Part shown: piece by piece, positions 44,627 to 52,892 of the stretch
Layout: each line of letters begins with the position of its first letter
Position numbering within the stretch: the first letter of the stretch is position 1
Source: Alicyclobacillus pomorum DSM 14955
GTDB lineage: Bacteria > Bacillota > Bacilli > Alicyclobacillales > Alicyclobacillaceae
Reading direction: 5' to 3'
Length of the DNA stretch: 64,000 bases
Assembly (NCBI RefSeq): GCF_000472905.1
Contig: NZ_AXAR01000002.1
Location: 62,001 to 126,000 of the forward strand
The notes under the pieces: generated by a model
The model's database searches: none
Told to the model about the DNA's origin: nothing
What the model saw: the letters and a program-made list of their open reading frames with translations, nothing else
Position numbers and translations under genes: made by a program

Positions 44627-44854
44627 TCATTTCGTTTTCCTCGTAGATGAGCAAATGAAGCAGGCTACCGTTTGGCCAAATCTCATGTAGTAGCCTCTCT
44701 GAGATTCCTAATTTCCAGATATACCAGTATACTTCGATAAGCATGGGGCATTCACGTGCAGACCGAATGTGCGGTTGTATCCGGCGAAATCCGCCCGTAT
44801 CCTCGCTTTTCCTATACAAGTTAGTCTTTGATGTTTCGTTATGGACGAGCTACA
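44627..44854. other. Unassigned stretch between par remnants and riboswitch
   Basis: A minus-strand frame, SERLLHEIWPNGSLLHLLIY and EENEMIVVEIRR*, is open but unrecognised; it may be part of a lost toxin or partition gene. No other gene is seen. Confidence 0.25.
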
Positions 44855-44992
44855 CTCTACTAAACTTCGTTTGCGCTGAATCCCGAAAGGGAACGGAGGA
44901 ACCAATCTTTGGGGTGAATCCAGTCTGCCTGACTGGTAGGGCAATCTCTTAAGCCCAAACCCGACAGCTAACTTCGTAAGCGTTTAAGAGAG
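44855..44992 (+). ncRNA. c-di-AMP riboswitch (ydaO-yuaA type)
   Basis: Closing stem CTCTACTAAAC (44855-44865) pairs fully with GTTTAAGAGAG (44982-44992). Inside are the conserved blocks of the ydaO class in order: TTTGCGCTGAATCCCGAAAG, GGAACGGAGGAACCAAT, GGGGTGAATCC, TAGGGCAATCTCTTAAGCCC, CCGACAGCTAACTTCG and TAAGCG. The last block, with CAGCTAAC and a G-C-rich flank, is the family's signature. c-di-AMP normally turns these genes off. The gene below is short and unrecognised. Confidence 0.88.
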
Positions 44993-45004
44993 GAGAGCTG
45001 TGCT

Positions 45005-45301
45005 ATGCCTATTTATACGGTGACTCCAAGTTCATCACAGCGGTCATCAAAAACAGAGACCCCTAAGGCTCAGAGGGCGAAAGCCCTGCGGTCGCAGTCG
45101 AGTTTCGTTCACACAGTGGTCCCCAGATCCTCATTCAATCGGCCGTCGGTGGATGAAAGCCGGTGGAAGGTGGGAAGGTGAACCACAATTAACCATTTCA
45201 GTATACAGAACGATGAGGATTACCCACCGTTATCTCCAGTAACTGAACCCCTTGTTACTCCAGCGATGTTATCCACAGAACTGAGTTACAGGGGCGTCTA
45301 A
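45005..45301 (+). CDS. Riboswitch-controlled short ORF (58 aa) with an in-frame TGA
   Basis: ATG 45005 follows GAGGAGAGCTGTGCT, a good ribosome site 12 bp after the riboswitch. The first open part gives 58 residues (MPIYTVTPSSSQRSSKTETP, rich in Ser, Arg and Gln) and a TGA at 45179-45181. The same frame continues open for 39 more codons (TTINHFSIQNDEDYPPLSPV, then TEPLVTPAMLSTELSYRGV) to TAA 45299-45301. Either it is a 58-aa protein or a 98-codon gene that acquired a stop. No signal peptide, membrane segment or known domain is visible. The unit has its own terminator. Function unknown; the riboswitch shows it was under c-di-AMP control. Confidence 0.5.
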
Positions 45302-45316
45302 TGAACGCCCCTTTTG
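45290..45316 (+). terminator. Terminator of the riboswitch unit
   Basis: AGGGGCGT / ACGCCCCT with a 7-nt loop, then TTTG. It closes the transcript beginning with the riboswitch. Confidence 0.85.
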
Positions 45317-45610
45317 TGTAATCATTCCGTATGACCATGTTTCATTTCACCACCAATGGTAATCATCCTGAAGAACCTCGTCTCCGTTGATCTTTGAAAT
45401 CAAATCTCAGCACAGCGGAGGTGGTCGATGACGAGATATAGTTAAACGGCCGACGATGTGAGCGGTGGTGCTCCATGTGTCAATTCATATCGCGCGTCTG
45501 AGTTTTTGTTACATCGCGACTGAGATTCATTCTAGTTTTGACCGGCGCTCCTCTCCTCAGGTATTTGTCGAAGTTGGGCCGCCAATCGTGGTCCCAGGGA
45601 AGGAGGTACC
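45317..45610. other. Gap before the 56-aa gene
   Basis: No gene with a start is seen. A plus-strand open frame from about 45518 (RRSSPQVFVEVGPPIVVPGK) overlaps the start of the next gene and may be residual. Confidence 0.25.
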
Positions 45611-45781
45611 ATGGATTATTCGAGTGTATTTGAAACTTTGATTTTGTCGCGCTCCGACTTGGTTTATTGGCCAGCGATTTTGAACAAAATTCGCGGTCTC
45701 GTCGAGTCATCTGACATCAAAGTTGTCGACATTCAGCGAGACAAAGAACAACTCATCATTGTCTTTCGCAAGTGTTCTTAA
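45611..45781 (+). CDS. Small hypothetical protein, 56 aa
   Basis: ATG 45611 is preceded by GGGAAGGAGGTACC, a very strong ribosome site. It codes MDYSSVFETLILSRSDLVYW, then PAILNKIRGLVESSDIKVVD and IQRDKEQLIIVFRKCS. Composition is that of a folded alpha/beta miniprotein. It is probably co-transcribed with the IreB-like gene 51 bp downstream. No family is recognised. Confidence 0.6.
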   Translation: MDYSSVFETLILSRSDLVYWPAILNKIRGLVESSDIKVVDIQRDKEQLIIVFRKCS

Positions 45782-45832
45782 TGGCAGGTGCCGTTCACGT
45801 AGCGATATGAATTTACCGAAGGGGTGCATGTG

Positions 45833-46102
45833 ATGAACCGATTGCGTGGGTCAATGCTTCCGGTCGCTGCGTTCGAATCAATGTTGAAAAACACGGATGC
45901 ATGCCAGGCCTTGCAGTTGGCGTATTTCGCACTCGTTGAAAAGGGATACAATCCAATCCGCCAGATCACTGGTTACTTGACCTCTGGAGATCCGGCGTAT
46001 ATTACCGATCATCTCGATGCCCGTAACACTATCCGCCGGATTGAACGCGATGACTTGATTGAAGAACTGGTTCGTTTATACGTGCTCTTCAAACGACATT
46101 GA
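45833..46102 (+). CDS. IreB-family (UPF0297/YrzL-like) protein, orphan copy
   Basis: 89 residues from ATG 45833, with GAAGGGG 8 bp upstream. The signature of IreB is clear: [40 protein letters not shown] and [12 protein letters not shown]. IreB is a substrate of the PASTA kinase IreK and acts in cell-envelope stress. The canonical gene sits between alaS and ruvX; none of those is here. The N-terminus ([19 protein letters not shown]) differs from the usual one, which carries the phosphorylated Thr residues near positions 4-7. Only the middle and C-terminal parts match. It may be a divergent paralogue. Confidence 0.75.
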   Translation: MNRLRGSMLPVAAFESMLKNTDACQALQLAYFALVEKGYNPIRQITGYLTSGDPAYITDHLDARNTIRRIERDDLIEELVRLYVLFKRH

Positions 46103-46254
46103 GCGGTTGGTCTCAGAATCGTTCATTTTTCTCTTTGGGATATCTTTCAATCAATGCTGTCCACATCGGCTTTCAATTGGCCCGAGAGAAAATCAGTTAT
46201 GAATCGACCTACCTCGGTGTTCAAATCCAACATCTTCGAGAGCGCCGCATTTGA
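46099..46254 (+). CDS. Possible small ORF overlapping the IreB-like gene
   Basis: An open frame, possible TTG start, reads [20 protein letters not shown] and [13 protein letters not shown] before a TGA. It is helical and charged. There is no ribosome site of note. Probably a remnant of an accessory gene. Confidence 0.22.
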   Translation: MSGWSQNRSFFSLGYLSINAVHIGFQLAREKISYESTYLGVQIQHLRERRI

Positions 46255-46300
46255 TTTCTATGTTTACATGTCCTGGTTTTTGCGAGTTTCAATACTTCGT

Positions 46301-47572
46301 CTAGTGCGAGTTCCTGATGAATATGGGGTTGGAAAGGGCTGCCACCAGCATACTGTTGGCTGCGGAACAATGCCTCCACAACTCAGCACGTATGAATTGC
46401 TTCGAGTGATGTGAGAGTTCGACCTGAAAGGAGCCTGGCTCATCAATCGCATGTCGCATGATCTCGCCCTCTTCGTTGATAATGACCACGACATCGCCGG
46501 GCTTTGCCCCTTCCAAACACACTGAGACAGATTCCGAAGGCATGATTTCGTCTCCCATCATGGCGTCACCACTTCGCACCTCCAATCGAGGGCCATGTGG
46601 GCGGTAACTGAGCGTAATGTGCCCGTCGTGGATGGCCTCCAGAATGTCCTCTGCCCTGCGAGATTTCGCGTACACATACGCCGTTGGGTAACCATGACGG
46701 ACAGTCGGATGAGAGCGGTGTGTGTCGCTTCCACCGACGGCAATGATGCGTTGGCCCTGCTCTAACATGGACTGCCACAGTGCAAGGCTTTCCTGGTTCG
46801 ACCTACGCCACGGGCCGTTCCAAACTTCAAGCCAATCAAAAGGAACTTCGTAGCCCCACTGCCACTGGCAACTTGGACCCGCGTCATCATACGGGTGATT
46901 GATGGAAACTGCAGCGCCTCTCTGCTTCGCTTGTTCCAACAAGCGCCGCACATCTTCCACATGTTGCACCCTGAAGTCGTCACAGGGAATGGGGACGCCG
47001 AATAGATTCGCGTGGCCGTGATACGTCGTCAATTCCATCGCGGGAATATATGTAACAGGAGACTCAGCAGGTTGGGCAAGGTTCTGACTCACCGTGTTGT
47101 GATCGGTCAACGCCACAAAGTCGAGTCCCACACCTCTTGCAATCCTATCGAGGTCAGCGAGTGTGTACGCGCCATCGCTGTGGACAGTGTGCAGGTGGAG
47201 ATCTCCCTGTAACCACCGGTACTTTGGGCCCGAAAGCGTTATCGTGGCATTAATCTCAGCGCCGCCTTCACCGATTACATAGACTCCAAGCAATACAGCC
47301 CACTCTCCGGGCACGATATCTCCCTTTAGGTAGCCGGGGGTTGCGTCATCCAGGCCAACCTTTAGGTCGTACTTGGTGCTGCCGCTCCAGCCGCGAACCT
47401 GTAGGGGATCTGAAAGTCCTACATCAATGATGCAAGTCTCTTTCCGATTCGGTGTGACCGTAATCTGGGCGTGAATTTCACATGTACCCTCTGGCACTGT
47501 AAAAGGAAGCTCTAGGAATCGCCCCATGTCCATGGATGTAACATTTGCAGACAAAGTCAACACGGCACTCAT
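46301..47572 (-). CDS. PHP-domain metallohydrolase, CehA/McbA family
   Basis: 423 residues from ATG 47572, with AGGAGG upstream. PHP motifs: YRWLQGDLHLHTVHSDGAYT (first metal His pair), FVALTDHNTVSQNL, SINHPYDDAG and RIIAVGGSDTHRSHPTVRHG. CehA/McbA-type proteins split phosphoester or carbamate bonds with a trinuclear metal site. The first 130 residues are a beta-rich domain (VGLSDPLQVRGWSGSTKYDL) seen in this family. The gene ends the ABC-importer operon 11 bp after the second permease, so its substrate is probably what that importer brings in. Confidence 0.9.
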   Translation of the reverse strand: MSAVLTLSANVTSMDMGRFLELPFTVPEGTCEIHAQITVTPNRKETCIIDVGLSDPLQVRGWSGSTKYDLKVGLDDATPGYLKGDIVPGEWAVLLGVYVIGEGGAEINATITLSGPKYRWLQGDLHLHTVHSDGAYTLADLDRIARGVGLDFVALTDHNTVSQNLAQPAESPVTYIPAMELTTYHGHANLFGVPIPCDDFRVQHVEDVRRLLEQAKQRGAAVSINHPYDDAGPSCQWQWGYEVPFDWLEVWNGPWRRSNQESLALWQSMLEQGQRIIAVGGSDTHRSHPTVRHGYPTAYVYAKSRRAEDILEAIHDGHITLSYRPHGPRLEVRSGDAMMGDEIMPSESVSVCLEGAKPGDVVVIINEEGEIMRHAIDEPGSFQVELSHHSKQFIRAELWRHCSAANSMLVAALSNPIFIRNSH

Positions 47573-47583
47573 GCACAAGCCTC

Positions 47584-48447
47584 CTATTCCTTGGTCGATC
47601 CCAGGAAAATCCCTTTCACGAAATACTTCTGGACGAATGGATAGACCAGGATCAGCGGCAGTATGGCAATCACAATGCCGGCCATTTTCACGTTGTTCGT
47701 CACGAGTTCTCCGCTCGACATGGAATCGCCCGAGTTGACGAGGGCATTGAGGGCGACTTGGAGCGTGTATTTACTCGGGTCGTTCACAAAGAGAATGGTG
47801 GAGAGAATGTCGTTCCACCGTCCGACGAACTCGAAAAGAGTAACCGTTGCCAGTCCTGCTTTCGATAAAGGAAGGCAAATCCGCCAAAACAGACGAAAGT
47901 GACCAGCGCCATCGATTCTCGCCGATTCCAGAATGTCGCCAGGAATCGAGAGAAAGAAGTTTCGCATGAGTAAAATGCTGAAACCGGACACCATGCCTGA
48001 TAGAATCAGGGCCGCTAACGTGTTGAGCAATCCCAACTGTTGCATCGTGACGTAAACCGGGATCATGATGGCCTCGAAGGGGATCATCATGGTGACGAGG
48101 ATGAATACAGTCAATGCTCGGCGCCCAGGAAATCGTGGCTGTGCGAGTGCATATCCAGCTAGGGCCGACAGCAAAACATGTAGTACGGTGCCCACCACTG
48201 TGACAATGACGCTGTTTTCAAACGGCTTCCAAATGGCCAGTACAGACCAGATGGTCCGATATCCCGAAAGGCTGAAGTGACGAGGCCACAGTTGGATGCC
48301 TGGTTGCATCGACGCGAGATTTGAGCTGAACGAAACCGCCAAAGCGTTCCACAGTGGGATAATCATCGTCGCACAAATAAGGAGGAGAAAAGCCACATTC
48401 ACGAACACAAATAGCGTGTTTCCCACCCTCGTCGCAAATCTAGGCAT
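47584..48447 (-). CDS. Carbohydrate ABC transporter permease 2 (LplC/MalG type)
   Basis: 287 residues, six membrane segments, with the EAA-loop ESARIDGAGHFRLFWRICLP that docks the ATPase. SGMVSGFSILLMRNFFLSIP precedes it. CUT1-type sugar importers have two such permeases; the partner is just upstream. There is no ATP-binding subunit in this locus, so a shared MsmX-like ATPase encoded elsewhere is expected. Its 5' end lies 15 bp after the other permease. Confidence 0.9.
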   Translation of the reverse strand: MPRFATRVGNTLFVFVNVAFLLLICATMIIPLWNALAVSFSSNLASMQPGIQLWPRHFSLSGYRTIWSVLAIWKPFENSVIVTVVGTVLHVLLSALAGYALAQPRFPGRRALTVFILVTMMIPFEAIMIPVYVTMQQLGLLNTLAALILSGMVSGFSILLMRNFFLSIPGDILESARIDGAGHFRLFWRICLPLSKAGLATVTLFEFVGRWNDILSTILFVNDPSKYTLQVALNALVNSGDSMSSGELVTNNVKMAGIVIAILPLILVYPFVQKYFVKGIFLGSTKE

Positions 48448-48462
48448 GTTGCATCGCTCCTC

Positions 48463-49401
48463 CTACAGTTCGTTGTACTGCACCAGACGGCGGGTGATGA
48501 GTGTCAGAAGCAGCGTAAATAACAGGATGAGAAGCGCACTTGCCGTGGCTTGCCCGATGTTCATCTGTTGCAGCCCTTTGTCGTAAACATACGTCATCAA
48601 CACGTCAACCTTCGGCTCAATGACGGCGTTTCTCATGACGTAAATTTGTTGGAACAGCCGCAAAAGCCCCATGATGGAGAGAAGCCCAACGACTTTCATG
48701 GTGCGACGGAGCATGGGAATGGTCACATGCCACATCTCATGCCAGCGAGTGGCTCCGTCCACGCGAGCAGATTCGTACAATGCCGGATTAATGCCGACAA
48801 TGGCCGCGAGATAGAGAATGCAGTTGAAACCAACTTCCTTCCAAACGGTGACAAGGATGAGCACCCAGCGGGCCAGATTCGGATTGGTCATGAACTGTAC
48901 CTGAGGCAGATGCAGCACCTGTAGAACGGTGTTCACGAGTCCACCGTCCGGGGTCAGCATGTAAATCCACAGTCCGCCCACCACCACCCAGGAAAACAAG
49001 TGGGGAATGTAGATGACCATTTGAATCGTACGCTTTAACCAGCTTTGCAGCACCTCGTTTAACGACAGTGCAATGACAATGGGTGCCACGAAGCCAATCA
49101 CCAGAATTCCAGCTCCGAGAATGGACGTGTTGGCAAAGGAAGACCAAAATTCACTATCCGACAAAACATCGACGTAGTTTTGAAACCCGACAAAAGGCCG
49201 GTTGCCGATGAAGCGGAAGTTTTGCATGCTGATAAGCACTGCATGCGCCAGCGGATAGTACGTCATAATCACAAAATAGGCGATGGCTGGCAACAACATC
49301 AGATAGAGCGGTACGGCGTGCTTTAATTTCGCTGCCCTTTGAGTACGCAATGTGGTTGCAGTCATCGACGTCCGAGGTGAGAGTGTCTGCGTGCTCGCCA
49401 C
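48463..49401 (-). CDS. Carbohydrate ABC transporter permease 1 (LplB type)
   Basis: 312 residues from GTG 49401, with AAGGGGGG upstream. Six membrane segments follow a 30-residue basic cytosolic tail (TLRTQRAAKLKHAVPLYLML). The EAA loop is ALYESARVDGATRWHEMWHV. PLAHAVLISMQNFRFIGNRP and the length match CUT1 permeases of the LplB family. It works with the second permease and the lipoprotein binding protein upstream. Confidence 0.9.
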   Translation of the reverse strand: MASTQTLSPRTSMTATTLRTQRAAKLKHAVPLYLMLLPAIAYFVIMTYYPLAHAVLISMQNFRFIGNRPFVGFQNYVDVLSDSEFWSSFANTSILGAGILVIGFVAPIVIALSLNEVLQSWLKRTIQMVIYIPHLFSWVVVGGLWIYMLTPDGGLVNTVLQVLHLPQVQFMTNPNLARWVLILVTVWKEVGFNCILYLAAIVGINPALYESARVDGATRWHEMWHVTIPMLRRTMKVVGLLSIMGLLRLFQQIYVMRNAVIEPKVDVLMTYVYDKGLQQMNIGQATASALLILLFTLLLTLITRRLVQYNEL

Positions 49402-49431
49402 GTTGGGCCCCCCTTCACGGGTGGATGAGGG

Positions 49432-50820
49432 TCACTCATCCACCAGGTGTTTTTGCAGTAGTGTAGCGTGCATCTCGGCAACGGCTTCTTGGGCGGACAA
49501 CTTCCCAAGAACCGCCTCTTCACCGTATTGCCACACAATCTTTTGGGCCTCGGTCCAGCCTGGCAATGAAGTGGGCTGATATCCATATTGGACACCAATG
49601 CTTTTCGCCTTCGCATATCCTTTTTGCAACGCTGGGAATGGGTTTTTCCACTCAGAACTGATGGGTTGCGGATCGCCGTGGTCCATGTTTTCTGCCTTGC
49701 CGACTTCCGTCAATTGATACTTGCCGCCGCTGACTGTGTAGTCGACGCCTTTCACACCCAGGGAGCCAAGCACTTCACCGGCCTCTGTGTTCCACCACTC
49801 CAAGAACTTGAACGCGAGGTCGGGATGTGGTGCGTTTTTCGGGATGGCCCAAACACTTGTGTCCCCTTTCGAAACGAGAACTTTCCCATCCGGACCGACC
49901 GCTCCCGGCAAGGCTTCGGCATCGAACGTAGAGGCAGCTCCCGCTGTGCTGGCCAAGTTGTTCAGCATGGGAACCCAAGCGTCCCAATACACGAACATGC
50001 CAACCCGTCCAGACAAGAACTCGTTTCGTTCATCCGCTGTACTATTTGTGACAAAATTGGGGTCCAACAGTTTATCGGTATACAGCTTGTGTAACCATTC
50101 ATAGACAGGAACAGCCTCTGAAGTGGCATACGGAATGGTGCGCTTTCCGTTGACCATGACGTACTCATTTTTGAGTCCAACCGCGCTCATAAACGGTTCA
50201 ATGTCGTACAACTGCGACAGTGTCAAACCGTATACGCCCTTCTTTTCTTTGAAGACTTGGAAGATGTGATAGAAGTCGTTGAGCGTTTTCGGCTGCGAGA
50301 GCCCCAACTCGTTCATCCAGTCTTGGCGAACGATGGGCATCAAGGCGCCCTGATACTTCACGGGCACTGCATAAATCCCGTTCGTTTGCGGAATTCGGAT
50401 GTCATTCCATTCCCACTGGGGTACGACCTTCGGGTTACCGAGCACGGGGGACTGCTGGATTTTACTCTGCAGGTCCATGACTTCGCCGTTCTGAACCATG
50501 TCGGCAAGGTTGGGGCCCGTGGTGTAGATGACATCCAGCTTTTGACCGGATGACAACATGGCTTGAAGCTTTTGATCGTAGTCCGTAGGGATGTGGATGA
50601 AATTTACTTTGCAGTGCAGAGCTTGTCCAATTTCAGCGGCGAACTGCTGGTCTTCTTGCGGATTTTTCCCACCAACCACATTGGACGCGATGGTCAGCGT
50701 CGGTTCATTCGCATCTGCGCCAGAGTTGGACGAACTGGATGAACCGTTGTCACAGCCAATGAGCGTAAGGGTCAGGGCAGATGTGGACAAAACGGCCAAT
50801 ATACGGCGAATGGATGGCAT
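49432..50820 (-). CDS. Extracellular solute-binding lipoprotein (CUT1)
   Basis: 462 residues from ATG 50820, with GAGGAGCG upstream. Lipoprotein signal: RILAVLSTSALTLTLIGC then DNGSSSSSNSGAD, lipidated at Cys about 23. The mature protein looks like LplA-type binding proteins: KLDVIYTTGPNLADMVQNGE, FLSGRVGMFVYWDAWVPMLN and NAPHPDLAFKFLEWWNTEAG. It captures a sugar, or sugar conjugate, for the two permeases downstream. It lies 14 bp after the LacI-family regulator, in the same operon. Confidence 0.92.
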   Translation of the reverse strand: MPSIRRILAVLSTSALTLTLIGCDNGSSSSSNSGADANEPTLTIASNVVGGKNPQEDQQFAAEIGQALHCKVNFIHIPTDYDQKLQAMLSSGQKLDVIYTTGPNLADMVQNGEVMDLQSKIQQSPVLGNPKVVPQWEWNDIRIPQTNGIYAVPVKYQGALMPIVRQDWMNELGLSQPKTLNDFYHIFQVFKEKKGVYGLTLSQLYDIEPFMSAVGLKNEYVMVNGKRTIPYATSEAVPVYEWLHKLYTDKLLDPNFVTNSTADERNEFLSGRVGMFVYWDAWVPMLNNLASTAGAASTFDAEALPGAVGPDGKVLVSKGDTSVWAIPKNAPHPDLAFKFLEWWNTEAGEVLGSLGVKGVDYTVSGGKYQLTEVGKAENMDHGDPQPISSEWKNPFPALQKGYAKAKSIGVQYGYQPTSLPGWTEAQKIVWQYGEEAVLGKLSAQEAVAEMHATLLQKHLVDE

Positions 50821-50834
50821 AACGTCACGCTCCT

Positions 50835-51869
50835 CTACGTGTTGGACGGCGGAGTCCAAGGTCGGCAGGACTCACGCAAGACGAGATGTGAAGGAATTAT
50901 TTTGTGAATGACGGGTGCAGAATTGTCGCGAATTCGTTCAATCAACAATGCAGCCGCTTCGCGACCCAATTCCTCTGAATTTAGCGAGACGCCCGACAAC
51001 GGTGGATTGAACTCTGGCGCGAATACCGAGTTATCGCTGAAGGCGAACACAGAGATGTCTTGCGGAATGGAAATCCCCAATTCCATCGCCGCTCGGTATA
51101 CCCCTAGCGCAACCTTGTCCGTGTCAGTAATCACTGCAGAGAACGAAATATGGTTGGAAAATACGTCCTTAAGCGTCTGATAACCATAATCCACAGAAGG
51201 TACATCCAACCTCTTAAAAACGTGGAGTTCCGGGCGCATACGAACTCCCGCTTGTAGAAATGCCTTCTGATATCCGCGCTGTCTATCCGCCGAAACAGTG
51301 CGTTCGTTCGTGGCATTGAGAAATAAGATGTTTTCGTGGCCAAGCTCGAGCAAATATCGAGTTACTTGCTCTGCCATGGCTTCGTTGTCGTTGTCCACAT
51401 ACGAGACTCGCGATTGATATCTCTCTGGTGGACGGCCAATCACCACAACTGGCGGGTCAGAATCCGTATACCCATCTAGTCGAGTATCCTGTTGCTCAGG
51501 GTCTAAAAAGATTTCTCCATCCACTGGATTTGTGGTGATATGCTTCGACTCTCCCTGATAGTCTGGTGTCAGGGTATTGACCAGCAATCGGTATCCATGG
51601 TCGTAGCAAACTTGTAGAACGCCATTCATCAACGACATGTGAAACTGGCTGAACTTTGCACGTTCGGCGGGCATGCTCAAACCGATAATTCTGGTCTCTT
51701 TCATGGACAAGGTTCGGGCCCAGTAATTCGGTTTGAAATTCAGCTCCTTTGCCACCTGCAGTACGCGCTCTGCAACCTCCCTTCGAACTGGGCGTTTCTG
51801 CGTGAAGACGTTTGATACAGTACCTTTGGAAACGCCAGCCAAGCGTGCTACGTCATCGATATTTGCCAT
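50835..51869 (-). CDS. LacI-family repressor
   Basis: 344 residues from ATG 51869, with GCGAAGGAGAAG upstream. The N-terminal HTH IDDVARLAGVSKGTVSNVFT and the hinge AKELNFKPNYWARTLSMKET are textbook LacI/GalR. The periplasmic-binding-like domain (VNTLTPDYQGESKHITTNPV, VVVIGRPPERYQSR) binds the effector. It opens the operon lacI-SBP-permease-permease-PHP. The perfect 18-bp palindrome 23 bp upstream of its start is the likely operator, so it controls the operon and itself. Confidence 0.93.
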   Translation of the reverse strand: MANIDDVARLAGVSKGTVSNVFTQKRPVRREVAERVLQVAKELNFKPNYWARTLSMKETRIIGLSMPAERAKFSQFHMSLMNGVLQVCYDHGYRLLVNTLTPDYQGESKHITTNPVDGEIFLDPEQQDTRLDGYTDSDPPVVVIGRPPERYQSRVSYVDNDNEAMAEQVTRYLLELGHENILFLNATNERTVSADRQRGYQKAFLQAGVRMRPELHVFKRLDVPSVDYGYQTLKDVFSNHISFSAVITDTDKVALGVYRAAMELGISIPQDISVFAFSDNSVFAPEFNPPLSGVSLNSEELGREAAALLIERIRDNSAPVIHKIIPSHLVLRESCRPWTPPSNT

Positions 51870-51891
51870 GGCACTTCTCCTTCGCCTCTGA

Positions 51892-51909
51892 TATTAAACC
51901 GGTTTAATA
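51892..51909. promoter_or_regulatory. LacI-type operator (18-bp palindrome)
   Basis: TATTAAACC-GGTTTAATA is a perfect palindrome with the central CG typical of LacI/GalR operators. It lies 23 bp upstream of the repressor start. Confidence 0.85.
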
Positions 51910-52500
51910 AAGGGCCTTTGGAGTTTGAGTTAAGGACTCTTAAAGAATCTGTAATGGTAGACGGGGATGGTGAAAGTCACGACGTTAGAGAATGAAAATG
52001 TGGTGCGAGCTTCTACTCGGCGGATTGAGTGACCTGAGATTGTTTGAATAGAGATAACGAGATTCCTCCGTGTCCATCTCATTGGCCAGACTGCACATGG
52101 AGAGGTGGCAGGGGGATAATGGCGAAGATTGCCTTGCAACATCCTTTGTCTTTCATGGTTAGTGACTATCTAACCCACCCACTTGCCTTTTACAGCAAGT
52201 CCGATGCAGAAGCATAGCCTTTCATATAGATGATCTGGTAGCGAGTATTGCAAGAGTGTTGAGTCTTCGCCAGTAACTTTGGTAATACCCAACCCGGATT
52301 GGGTTAACCAATTTGTGTCCACAGTGCCCAACTCTTTAATCGACCTTTTATTATTTCCAATCAACAGTATGTCCCTCACTCCCGCCTATCGATATGATTT
52401 CCTCCAAACATTAAACCCCATCCCCCTCGTCACGTTCGAGTCTCTCCTACTGTGGTATCCAATATTGGGCTACATAACGTATTTTCGTGGGAGGTATATC
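51910..52500. other. Gap between the ABC operon and the lipoprotein gene
   Basis: No gene is recognised. AACCC-GGATT-GGGTT (52291-52305) is a short inverted repeat. A minus-strand frame (51930-52142) with FSNVVTFTIPVYHYRFF was considered, but it has no start region and was rejected as a gene. Confidence 0.35.
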
Positions 52501-52857
52501 ATGAACACAAAACGCATTCTGACAGGCGTAACCTCATTACTCATCCTCGGTACCCTTGGCCTTACAGGATGTAGCACGAATACGTCCACAAATAATGAAG
52601 CTTCGGGGGTCAGCAATTCCACGTCAAAGAGTCATACCACAACACACAATAAAAACCTCACAAGTGCCACCGCAGCTCTAAAGCCGCAAAATAAATTAGA
52701 ACGATGTCGTGCTATCTTGCCGTCATCCATTTGCGTGCCGCCAGAACATGGATGGCCAGTGGACGCCGACCAGATAGACTCACGTGGTTGCGGCATTGTT
52801 ACAGACCTCTTGAACAGTTTCTCAGCTTCGCGAAACCTAGCCGCCGTTGTATACTGA
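52501..52857 (+). CDS. Small lipoprotein, 118 aa
   Basis: ATG 52501 with TGGGAGGTATATC upstream. Lipoprotein signal MNTKRILTGVTSLLILGTLG then LTGC, modified at about Cys 24. The mature part begins with a Ser/Thr/Asn-rich stretch (STNTSTNNEASGVSNSTSKS). The C-terminal 55 residues (LPSSICVPPEHGWPVDADQI) look more folded but may be altered by a frameshift, since the end is Arg/Cys-rich and irregular. Function unknown. Confidence 0.65.
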   Translation: MNTKRILTGVTSLLILGTLGLTGCSTNTSTNNEASGVSNSTSKSHTTTHNKNLTSATAALKPQNKLERCRAILPSSICVPPEHGWPVDADQIDSRGCGIVTDLLNSFSASRNLAAVVY

Positions 52858-52892
52858 AAAACGCAGTACACCTACAGAAAGAAGGTGTGTTG

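Noticed and set aside
51930-52142. Minus-strand 70-codon frame
   Set aside because: No start context and irregular composition.
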